Part shown: positions 55,601-64,000 of the stretch, piece after piece | How positions within the stretch are numbered: position 1 is the stretch's first letter | Layout of the letters: every line of letters begins with the position of its first letter | Assembly (NCBI GenBank): GCA_963920705.1 | Contig: OY987239.1 | Location: 10,817,504 to 10,881,503 of the forward strand | Direction: 5' to 3' | DNA length: 64,000 bases | From: Odiellus spinosus | Lineage: Eukaryota > Arthropoda > Arachnida > Opiliones > Phalangiidae | Notes under the pieces: model-generated | What the model was told of the DNA's origin: nothing | The model's database searches: none | The model's input: only the letters and a program-made list of their open reading frames with translations | Position numbers and translations under genes: made by a program

Positions 55601-57373
55601 GCGCAGTTCCTAAAAGCGCAGTTTCCCAAAAGCGCAGTTTCCCAAAAGCGCAGTTTCTCAAAAGCGCAGTTCCCAAAAGCGCAGTTCCCAAAAGCGCAGT
55701 TCCCAAAAGCGCAGTTCCCAAAAGCGCAGTTCCCAAAAGCGCAGTTCCCAAAAGCGCAGTTCCCAAAAGCGCAGTTCCCAAAAGCGCAGTTCCCAAAAGC
55801 GCAGTTCCCAAAAGCGCAGTTCCCAAAAGCGCAGTTCCCAAAAGCGCAGTTCCCAAAAGCGCAGTTCCCAAAAGCGCAGTTCCCAAAAGCGCAGTTCCCA
55901 AAAGCGCAGTTCCCAAAAGCGCAGTTCCCAAAAGCGCAGTTCCCAAAAGCGCAGTTCCCAAAAGCGCAGTTCCCAAAAGCGCAGTTCCCAAAAGCGCAGT
56001 TCCCAAAAGCGCAGTTCCCAAAAGCGCAGTTCCCAAAAGCGCAGTTCCCAAAAGCGCAGTTCCTAAAAGCGCAATTTCAAAAGCGCAATTTCAAAAGCGC
56101 AGTTTCCCAAAAGCGCAGTTCTCCATATCATTTCTCAACCAGAGACGTCCACGAAATACTCGTATACTTGACCCTAATACCTTGAACATGAGACAAAATC
56201 TTTCATTGTTAATTTTTAAGTTAATTTTAAATCTCTTTTTAAAAGAGTTCGGTATATAATGTCGAAAATCATAATCTCGAATGACAGATTAAATAGCCTA
56301 ACCTACACTACCGTAATCTAACCAAACCTTACCTATGCTATTTAACCTTACCTAAAATATTTTTGTAAATTTTCAGCATAAGACGTCCAAAAACTGAGCC
56401 CGCAATTATAAGAAAATGAGTTTATACGAATGACGGATTAAATAGCCCAACTTACACTACCGTAATCTAACCTAACCTTGCCTATGCTATTTAGCCTTAC
56501 CTCAAATATTTTTGTAAATTTTCAGCATAAGACGTCCGAAAACTGAGCCCGCAATAATAAGAAAATGAGTTTATACGAAAAAACCCCCTTGGAAATGCGC
56601 AAATGAGAACTGCTCTTTTGGCAAACTGCTCTTTTGGCAAACTGCTCTTTTGGCAAAACTGCGCTTTTGGCAAAACTGCGCTTTTGGCAAAACTGCGCTT
56701 TTGGCAAAACTGCGCTTTTGGCAAAACTGCTCTTTTGGCAAAACTGCGCTTTTGGCAAAACTGCGCTTTTGGCAAAACTGCGCTTTTGAGAAACCGCTCT
56801 TATGGGAGTGCGCAAATGGGAACTGCTCTTTTGGCAACTGCGCTTATGGCTACATACCATTATAACTCTATGCCCCCAATATGTTGACTTTTCACGCGTC
56901 TACCTAGAAATTACTAGATTAAGTTCAAAATCTTGCTCGGTGAATATATTTTTAGATTCTAATCGGCATGGTTTTTAAACGAGCACGCCTACTCGAAAAC
57001 TCAACAACCATCTCAATACGAAACCGTTGTTGTAACGCTGAGTTATTGAGTAGGATATTTTATTCCCCGTTTCGTGTTTTGAGCGATATTCTTACCTCTG
57101 GAAAGGCGAAAGTGAAATTATAAAGATTTGTCGATGTAATGGTTCCGTTTACCATCTTGAAGTTGGTTGATTTCAAAGACGAATTGCCTCGTAGCCAAAC
57201 TGGCCAATTTATAATATTTAGATTTATTTAAAACGTCCAGCGTCGATTTGTTTAACTCCTCTCATGTCGACCTTTACGACTTCTACCTTAATCGTACTTA
57301 AACGCGCCAAGTAAAGCAACGCGTTGTCCATAATGACCAAACGCAATCCCTCTAAAAGTACGTTGATTTTCAT
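49628..57373 (-). CDS. Ionotropic receptor (IR gene 3), 7 exons, 500 aa
   Basis: Exons: 57373-57298, 57199-57096, 53427-53221, 52594-52288, 51832-51615, 50738-50464, 49943-49628 (TAA). Phases join to 501 codons. Exons 3-7 are well supported; exons 1-2 rest on splice sites and phase only. S1 runs through exons 3-4. 'NHRAERSYHVSPFM' places Arg143 nine residues before Pro152, the spacing seen in glutamate receptors (R-x8-P-F). M1 is at about 183-203 (LVWVLVALSLMAV), the pore region ends SLWIHAADLINN, and M3 is RYVRAWWLLGVAILIQFW (about 244-261). S2 begins 'SIIDSLEDL'. M4 is in the last exon (SLSFKPMNIVYLTAVLRLWI...). It is only distantly related to IR genes 1 and 2, but its domain order is the same. 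Intron 2 (3.7 kb) holds a MITE, a small TTAA element and a 2.6-kb satellite-armed foldback. The donor after exon 5 (GTAACG) is weak. Confidence 0.78.
49967..50378 (+). mobile_element. CCAGAGG element copy 4 (intron 6 of IR gene 3)
   Basis: Same orientation as copy 1. The right end stops at GGTTATTATATA without CCTCTGG, so it is slightly truncated. Begins 22 bp from the exon 7 acceptor. Confidence 0.85.
50824..51160 (-). mobile_element. CAGAAG-MITE copy 21 (intron 5 of IR gene 3)
   Basis: Target duplication ACCTTTG on both sides. Confidence 0.93.
52858..53159 (-). mobile_element. CAGAAG-MITE copy 22, 3' truncated (intron 3 of IR gene 3)
   Basis: Ends after CGAACATTAGA, almost the same breakpoint as copy 9. 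Located 61 bp from the exon 3 donor. Confidence 0.85.
53473..53810 (-). mobile_element. CAGAAG-MITE copy 23, degraded 5' end (intron 2 of IR gene 3)
   Basis: The start reads CAGTGGAAGATGAAACCC; the end ...TTTACTTCTG. No target duplication, so an older copy. Confidence 0.82.
53901..54020. mobile_element. 120-bp TTAA element
   Basis: Inverted ends AGGCCTAGGATT / AATCCTAGGCCT, flanked by TTAA (53897-53900, 54021-54024). Confidence 0.75.
54254..56120. repeat. 15-bp satellite, about 124 units
   Basis: The unit is GCGCAGTTCCCAAAA / GCGCAGTTCCCAAAG. Blocks of AAAGGCG (54285-54720), CCTAAAAGCG and AAAAGCG (most of the rest) are separated by irregular units (TTTCAAAAGCG, TTTCCCGAAAGCG). Length divisible by three gives open frames on both strands; not genes. 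Confidence 0.95.
56612..56850. repeat. Inverted partner array, 16-17-bp units, about 14
   Basis: CTGCGCTTTTGGCAAAA units, the inverse of the 15-bp satellite with two extra bases. Confidence 0.92.
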
Positions 57374-57555
57374 TATTTTAAAACATTTTTAGCGCTTACG
57401 AAACCTGGGCGCGAAAACGCGAAAACAAGCCAATATATTATTCATATTTGCCCTACAATCGGACTTCCAAAACGAGTACTTTCAAAACAGCGTTATGACT
57501 AATTAGATAAAGTTGGATTTAGTTACTTAACGAAGTTTTTAATGATTAGTTGCAT

Positions 57556-57893
57556 CAGAAGCCGATGAAACCCTCCTTTGAAGTCTACTACTCTAATGTT
57601 CGATATAGCGCTCCTCTCTGTATGGGTAAAATTCACAATTTGACGAGATCGGAGGGGTCCTACTTCATACCCCCCTGTCTACGGAAAATTGGAAATTCTC
57701 TCTCTCCACAAACGACGACGTTTTTTTGACGAACTCCGAGGCTGCTAGAGATATTCGCTCGACGAACTCCCGCTCCGAAAATATCTACCGTTAGGAGGCG
57801 TACGAATCTCGGTTTTTGAAACTAACCCATACAGAGAGGGGTAGACAAGACCCGGGAGTAATAGACTTCAAAGGAGGGTTTCATCGGCTTCTG
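57556..57893 (+). mobile_element. CAGAAG-MITE copy 24
   Basis: Full length, about 180 bp upstream of the predicted start of IR gene 3. Flanks GTTGCAT / GCGATAT do not match. Confidence 0.9.
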
Positions 57894-58370
57894 GCGATAT
57901 ATATAAGAATCTAAGCTTTATATGCACTTCTCACGAGGGAAATGATAGCCGCCGGCTAAATTAAATGAGTTTCTCGAAGCATCCTCTTTATCACTCGCTG
58001 AGCACTAGGCGATGGTATAAAGGTCTTTGCTTCCCCTTTCATCCAAGTCCAACAACGAACAAAAAAATAATCAATACACCATAGCACGACTCCTTTTCTT
58101 TGAAGGGAAAGTAACCCGGATGCTTTAGGCACATTTTTTAAAGGACCAGGATGTCTTTAGTAACTTTTTAACAATATGCACTGGTAAATCATGCTTCAAG
58201 TTTAAAACAAGGCATATTATGATTGGTATGTGAACGTTTGTCGTCAGAGAAATCCAAAAACTAAACGGTCGATATACGGAATTCAAAATTGAAATTACCC
58301 TCTCTAGCGGTTGAGATTGGAACTAAGTAGGCGGTGCTAAATGTGTCGATGGAAAACGACTCTCCTCTAT
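57894..58370. other. No gene recognised
   Basis: Contains ATCATGCTTCAAGTTTAAAA (58186-58205), one of three related segments (see also 58694-58727 and 62538-62574). Confidence 0.45.
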
Positions 58371-58685
58371 CAAGAATCCATTCAGGTTCCATAAGAATAT
58401 GGGAGGGCCGAGATTCAATAACCATCCTCCCAAACTTTGTAGCAAAAGTTCGTCCGCTTCGAATCGATTTTTCAAGTAAATCGCTCCTGACATCTATTAT
58501 TAACCCGCGCCACTAACGACCTTGACATAATATTTTGGGTAATAAAAATGGAGCCGACCGAAAAAAGATCTAAGCGTACAAATGTTGGAAAAATTGCGGA
58601 CGAACTTTTGTTACAAAGTTTGGGAGGATGGTACCAGAGGCTAAAGCTATGCTCCCATATTCTTATGGAACCTGAATGGATTCTT
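58371..58685. mobile_element. CAAGAATCC-MITE copy 3
   Basis: Both inverted ends present; the final G is lost and no target duplication is seen. Confidence 0.88.
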
Positions 58686-59081
58686 CATTGCCACCCGCAG
58701 TATGTCGTGTTACAAACTTGAAGGATGATTCACTTGCGTAATTGGTAAAAAGACTTGTGTATGCGAAGTATTCAGGTCTTCAATCTGGTTCCTAGAATTC
58801 CAATTTTGTTACTAAGTCCTAAAACAACCTAAAATCACTATTTGGTCAATTTTTCAAATAATGGGGATGTCTATTTATCTATGTATCTAGATGGCGCCAC
58901 TTGCTGAACTGATAGCATTTGTTGTACGCTTGATAATAGGTACGGAAAATGACCATTTTTTTAAATTCTTAAGCCTTGGCACTTGAATTTGACAAGCTAC
59001 CCGAATCGAATCACTTTGCTTGTCTACTTCCCATAAAATTTACAAAATATAAGCTTATATACCTTCAGGATTACCTTGAAT
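58686..59081. other. No gene recognised
   Basis: Carries the inverted relative of the 58186 segment at 58694-58727. Otherwise nothing seen. Confidence 0.45.
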
Positions 59082-59418
59082 CAGAAGCCGATGAAACCCT
59101 CCTTTGAAGTCTATTACTCCCGGATCATGTCTACCCCTCTCTGTATGGGTTAGTTTCAAAAAGCGCGATTCGTACGCCTCCTAACGATAGATATTTTCGG
59201 AGCGGGAGTTCGTCGAGTGAATATCTCTAGCAGCCTCGGAGTTCGTCAAAAAAACGTCGTCGTTTGTGGAGAGAGAGAATTTTCAATTTTCCGTAGACAG
59301 GGGGTATGATGTAGGACCCCTCCGATCTCGTAAAATTGGGAATTTTACCCATACAGAGAGGAGCGCTATATGGAACATTAGAGTAGTAGACTTCAAAGGA
59401 GGGTTTCATCGGCTTCTG
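59082..59418 (-). mobile_element. CAGAAG-MITE copy 25
   Basis: Target duplication CTTGAAT (59075-59081, 59419-59425). Confidence 0.93.
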
Positions 59419-60540
59419 CTTGAATAAATTTCTCTAATAAACAGGAACGAAATAACTGAGGAGTTTTGCTAATGAGATGTCCTTTCAAGACATCAGCACC
59501 GTAAACTTAGCTGATGGCGAAGTCTCTGGCTTATACTTTTAACTCTTGCCTTTACGATACGAGTTGTTACAATGGTCAAAGTTAAGGTGTATTGATATCC
59601 AATACTAAATCTCATAGTGAAAGTAGTATTCTAGACAACTCACCTTGAACAGTCGAGTGTATAGTATCCTCTATCGATCCACAACAACCCCTTTAGCGTG
59701 CAACCTCGACCTCTCAGGGACTGTAGGTTGGAATCTAGGGGAGTTTCAGAAACACCCACTCCCCTCCTATATAATCTACAGACGGACGGACAGAACTTGT
59801 TCTCCAATAAAGCTTCGTTCGTACTTGAGGGAAAAAATGAGTTATTCATTCGCCGATAAGAAACATTCGAAACCTTTCGAGTTTCTTCCCCGATTTTAAC
59901 CCAAAATTGAGATCTCGAAGCTAGAATAGTCGCTGTTCCTTTCAATTTAGATAAAAAAATAGAATTATTATATTTCATTCTACACGGATTTCGAGAAACA
60001 AGATATTTTTTATCTTTAATTGACATTATCCGTTCGAATAAACGCGTAATTTGTTTATTAATTAAAATTTTATCTCCGGGTCTAATTCGTATCCAGCATT
60101 TGATACGAGTCTATATAATTTGTGGTTTTATATTAATTATATTAATTTATCCGAGATTAAAATATCTGAAAAAAAGCCTAGTTATAAATGGATAAGTTAT
60201 TCATTATCCGATTCTGTGCTCTAACCTTTTTTGCGTTTATGTATGAACAAAGCTTCAGGGAAAATGAGACAGAGGAGGCGTTAGCCAGTATTGCATGCTA
60301 TGAAGGACGAGCAAGGCCAGCAACAGGTCATTACATAAATCGTGGCAGCCTGTTCTCGCGCTGTCTTTCCCCATACATAATAGTACGACACGTCGTTAAT
60401 AATCTGAATTTGCAGATTGTATGTACTCGCTGCTCTCTCCGTTTAGGAATCCATGCATTTGTGTTACATTGCAGCTGTCAGACTAAAATATATCAACATT
60501 TGTAATTAAGACTTTTGTATACTACTCTTTTGTTCAATAC
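59419..60540. other. No confident gene; possible coding remnants
   Basis: A minus-strand frame at 60026-59640 is cysteine-containing and ends at a GTGAG donor-like site, but no domain is recognisable. A plus-strand 105-codon frame at 60188-60505 also has no recognisable family. I call neither. Confidence 0.35.
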
Positions 60541-60549
60541 TTGTTTGAT

Positions 60550-62520
60550 AATACGAAAATTTAACATGGTGTTTCGTCACTCAATAGAAATCGAGGAAAA
60601 TAACAAAAATGACTCCTATCTTAAAATGGCCGTAACTTTTCTCTACGACCTCCTAGGCATAAACCGATTGCACCATTAGAAAGAAGACATTCCGTATATT
60701 ATTTTAAGATCATAAAATATTGCTTCGCCACTCGTTAAAGTTGTTTCGCCACTCGATCAAAATCGAGCAAAAGTCCAAAAATGAGATCTAGATTAAAATT
60801 CAAATGGCCGTAACTTTTCTCCACGACCTCCTAGACATAAACCGATTGCACCATTAGAAAGTAGACATTCCGTTTATTATTTTAAGATCGTAAAATTCTG
60901 TTTCGCCACTCGTTAAAGGTGTTTCGCCACTCAATAGAAATCGAGCAAAAGTCCAAAAATGAGCCCTAGATTAAAATTCAAATGGCCGTAACTTTTCTCC
61001 ACGACCTCCTAGGCATAAACCGATTGCGCCATTAGAAAGTAGACATTCCGTTTATTATTTTAAGATCGTAAAGTTCTGTTTCGCCACTCGAAAAAGGTGT
61101 TCCGCCACTCGATAGAAATTGAGCAAAAGTCCAAAAATGAGCCCTAGATTAAAATTCAGATGGTCGTAACTTTTTTCCACGACCTCCTAGGCATAAACCG
61201 ATTGCACCATTAGAAAGTAGACATTCCGTTTATTATTTTAAGATCATAAAATATTGCTTCGCCACTCGTTAAAGTTGTTTCGCCACTCGATCAAAATCGA
61301 GCAAAAGTCCAAAAATGGGCCCTAGATTAAAATTCAAATGGCCGTAACTTTTCTCCACGACCTCCTAGGCATAAACCGATTGCACCATTAGAAAGTAGAC
61401 ATTCCGTATATTATTTTAAGATCATAAAATTCTGTTTCGCCACTCGAAAAAGGTGTTTCGCCACTCGATAGAAATCGAGGAAAAGTCCAAAAATGAGCCC
61501 TAGATTAAAATTCAAATGGCCGTAACTTTTCTCTACGACCTCCTAGGCATAAACCGATTGCACCATTAGAAAGTAGACATTCCGTTTATTATTCTTAAAT
61601 CATAAAATTCTGTTTCGCCACTCGAAAAAGGTGTTTCGCCACTCGATAGAAATCGAGCAAAAGCCCAAAAATGAGCCCTAGATTAAAATTCAAATGGCCG
61701 TAACTTTTCTCCACGACCTCCTAGGCATAAAGCGATTGCACCATTAGAAAGTAGACATTCCGTTTATTATTTTAAGATCATAAAATATTGCTTCGCCACT
61801 CGTTAAAGTTGTTTCGCCACTCGATCAAAATCGAGCAAAAGTCCAAAAATGGGCCCTAGATTAAAATTCAAATGGCCGTAACTTTTTTCCACGACCTCCT
61901 AGGCATAAACCGATTGCACCATTAGAAAGTAGACATTCCGTATATTATTTGAAGATCATAAAATTCTGTTTCGCCACTCGAAAAAGGTGTTTCGCCACTC
62001 AATAGAAATCGAGCAAAAGTCCAAAAATGAGCCCTAGATTAAAATTCAAATGGCCGTAACGTTTTTCCACGACCTCCTAGGCATAAACCGATTGCACCAT
62101 TAGAAAGTAGACATTCCGTATATTATTTGAAGATCATAAAATATTGCTTCGCCACTCGTTAAAGTTGTTTCGCCACTCGATCAAAATCGAGCAAAAGTCC
62201 AAAAATGAGCCCTAGATTAAAATTCAAATGGCCGTAACTTTTCTCCACGACCTCCTAGGCATAAACCGATTGCACCATTAGAAAGTAGACATTCCGTTTA
62301 TTATTTTAAGATCATAAAATTCTGTTTCGCCACTCATTAAAGGTGTTTCGCCACTCAATAGAAATCGAGGAAAATAACAAAAATGACCCCTATCTTAAAA
62401 TGGCCGTAACTTTTCTCCACGACCTCCTAGGCATAAACCGATTGCACCATTAGAAAGTAGACATTCCGTTTATTAATTTAAGATCATAAAAATCTGTTTC
62501 GCCACTCGAAAAAGCGAAAG
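60550..62520. repeat. 178-bp satellite, about 11 monomers
   Basis: The landmark ATGGCCGTAACTTTTCTCCA recurs at about 60626, 60804, 60982, 61160 and so on, a 178-bp period. Other landmarks: TCCTAGGCATAAACCGATTG, AGACATTCCGTTTATTATTT. Each monomer carries GTTTCGCCACTCG twice. First and last monomers share an AATAACAAAAATGAC variant, so edges are alike and the interior differs. Confidence 0.95.
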
Positions 62521-62599
62521 CTCTGACGACGACTTTCGTAATATGCCTTGTTGTAAACTTGAAGCATGATATACCTGTGCTATACCCATATCTATTTTG

Positions 62600-62834
62600 C
62601 GTATAGACTTTTTGCCGAGCCTTATGAAGGGGGCTACCATTTTGCCCGTTCCTCATACTTCCGCCCCCCAATCCGCCATTTTTGTCACCAAGAATCGAGG
62701 AGGTAGTGGCTCTGCCTACCAAAAAAACTATCATCTCGTTCCTTGGTGACCAAAATGGTGGATTGGGGGATCGGAACTAAGGGGAACGGAAAAAATGGTA
62801 GCCCCCTTCATAAGGCGCGGCAAAAAGTCTATAG
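62600..62834. mobile_element. Palindromic element of about 235 bp
   Basis: The ends TATAGACTTTTTGCCGAGCC and GCGCGGCAAAAAGTCTATA continue into inverted arms (CTTATGAAGGGGGCTACCAT / ATGGTAGCCCCCTTCATAAG). Open frames across it are by-products. Confidence 0.75.
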
Positions 62835-62842
62835 ATTGATAC

Positions 62843-63050
62843 TTGGATTTCTGGAAAGAGCTTTCGTTTTGGTAGTTATTTGGATCAACCAGGTTGTACC
62901 AGGTTGTGTTAAGGACCATGAGTAACGTGAGGGGAGGTATGAAGGCGATTGGAAGATGGTCCAGTTTTCTTTGCTGTTGAACGGGGAATGAAAATCGTTT
63001 GTAGGAGATGAAATTACGGTCTTCGTTCATTTCTCCGAACTCATTGATCG
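62843..63050 (-). CDS. Candidate internal exon of an unidentified gene
   Basis: Bounded by an AATTCAG acceptor and a GTATCA donor, open throughout (about 69 codons). It reads ...NEFGEMNEDRNFISYKRF... then a hydrophobic stretch LPIAFIPPLTLLMVL and NTTWYNLVDPNNY, which could be a membrane segment with an N-glycosylation site. I do not recognise the family, and no partner exon was found nearby because satellite lies downstream and the window ends upstream. The donor is 9 bp from the palindromic element. Confidence 0.35.
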
Positions 63051-63289
63051 CTGAATTACAATAGAACCATTAAATACAGCCGCCTCCAACGGACGAGTCT
63101 TGGAACGCACATCCGCTTTATTATTTCGCTTTTACCCCCAACGAACGTGTTTCCTAGACTTCGGCTCGCTATTCTAACGCCAAAAGTCCATTATCATAAT
63201 AATTGAATTTGAAATTTAAACTGAGATTGTAAGCTAAATACAAGTTTTTTATATCGATTCCTTATCGTTTAAATAGGCCTAGTTCACAA
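63051..63289. other. Spacer leading into the terminal array
   Basis: 63250-63290 (TATCGATTCCTTATCGTTTA, AATAGGCCTA) matches the inner arm of the TTAA foldback family. Confidence 0.55.
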
Positions 63290-64000
63290 TACAACATAGA
63301 AAATAGGCTTAATCCATCTTACAAATATAGAAAATAGGCTTAATCCATCTTACAAATATAGAAAATAGGCTTAATCCATCTTACAAATATAGAAAATAGG
63401 CTTAATCCATCTTACAAATATAGAAAATAGGCTTAATCCATCTTACAAATATAGAAAATAGGCTTAATCCATCTTACAAATATAGAAAATAGGCTTAATC
63501 CATCTTACAAATATAGAAAATAGGCTTAATCCATCTTACAAATATAGAAAATAGGCTTAATCCATCTTACAAATATTGAAAATAGGCTTAATTCATCTTA
63601 CAAACATAGAAAATAGGCTTAATCCACGATACATACATAGAAAATAGGCTTAATCTACGATACATGCTTAGAAAAAGGGCTTAATCCAATATACAAACAT
63701 AGAAAATAGGGTTAATCCACGATACAAACATAGAAAATAGAGTTAATCCAATATACAATTATAGAAAATAGGGTTAATCCACGATACAAACATAGAAAAT
63801 AGAGTTAATCCAATATACAATTATAGAAAATGGCTTAATCCACTATACAAACGTAGAAAATAGGCTTAATCCACAATTCAAACGTAGAAAATAGGCTTAA
63901 TCCACAATACAAACAGAAATTAGGCTTAATCCTCAATACAAACGTAGAAACTAGGCTTAATCCACTATCCAATTATAGAAAATAGGCTTAATCCATCTTA
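63290..64000. repeat. 31-bp satellite, at least 23 units, runs off the window
   Basis: The unit is ATAGGCTTAATCCATCTTAC + AAATATAGAAA. The first ten copies (63297-63590) are nearly identical; later ones vary (ATCCACGATACA, ATCCAATATACA, GGGTTAATCC). The array is not finished at 64000. Confidence 0.93.

Larger units (their letters stand above)
54246..56858. mobile_element. Foldback (Galileo/FB-like) element with satellite arms
   Basis: Outer ends GGTTTATAGCCAGTAGCGCA and, inverted at the right, GGTATGTAGCCATAAGCGCA. Flanks share ATTATAA (54239-54245, 56859-56865), a 7-bp duplication. The left arm is a 1.87-kb 15-bp array, the right arm a 0.24-kb inverted array of the same motif, with a ~490-bp middle that holds a 156-bp direct duplication (about 56276-56430 and 56432-56585). 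Drosophila FB and Galileo elements have long inverted repeats made of short tandem repeats, and Galileo makes 7-bp duplications. No transposase remains. It lies in intron 2 of IR gene 3. Confidence 0.7.

Noticed and set aside
54240..56259. Long open frames of 170-270 codons on both strands in the 15-bp array
   Set aside because: Same read-through artefact; frame changes follow single-base unit variants.
60188..60505. 105-codon plus-strand frame with hydrophobic start
   Set aside because: No recognisable domain, no splice or homology support, and it borders the 178-bp satellite; left uncalled.

Overview
The window looks like a gene-poor, repeat-rich piece of an insect nuclear genome. It is AT-rich, its genes have many short introns, and it holds a CYP4-clan P450 pair and divergent ionotropic receptors. 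A short (CCTAA)n tract at 6558-6608 matches the arthropod telomere repeat TTAGG. I cannot name the species. Almost every long open reading frame here is a tandem array read through without stops, not a gene. The real genes are split into exons of 40-350 bp, and I joined them by hand using splice sites and reading phase.

Genes, all on the minus strand. (1) Two tandem cytochrome P450 genes of the CYP4 clan, 12063-4157 (506 aa) and 18470-13383 (513 aa). Each has ten exons with identical phases and is complete from membrane anchor to heme-binding loop. (2) Two tandem, very divergent ionotropic receptor (IR) genes, 28640-24978 (475 aa) and 35720-32713 (453 aa), with nine exons each. (3) A third IR, 57373-49628 (500 aa, seven exons). 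It keeps the S1 ligand-binding arginine that the other two have lost, and its second intron holds a 2.6-kb foldback element. A candidate orphan exon lies at 62843-63050. No RNA gene was recognised.

Mobile elements make up most of the rest. The commonest is a ~338-bp CAGAAG...CTTCTG MITE with 7-bp target duplications (25 copies). A second MITE (CAAGAATCC, 3 copies) also makes 7-bp duplications. Several foldback families target TTAA. A ~400-bp CCAGAGG element (4 copies) makes a TATTA duplication. A dispersed ~500-700 bp repeat (DR-E, 9 copies) and a repeat that contains its own satellite seed (DR-F) complete the set. Insertions shared or not shared by the gene duplicates give empty sites and relative dates.

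Satellites: thirteen tandem arrays with periods of 15-200 bp. The main biological story is how they relate to the elements. A 22-bp array is an expansion inside DR-F, whose unexpanded copy lies 7 kb away. A 23-bp array sits between foldback-element ends, and a 31-bp array begins in the same kind of sequence. A 24-bp array of about 70 E2F-like sites starts inside a DR-E copy. A 15-bp array and its inverted partner form the arms of a Galileo/FB-like element. A telomere-repeat-cored foldback sits in a P450 intron with a clean empty site in the paralogue. The window therefore records satellites arising from and within mobile elements in introns and spacers of environmental-response genes.
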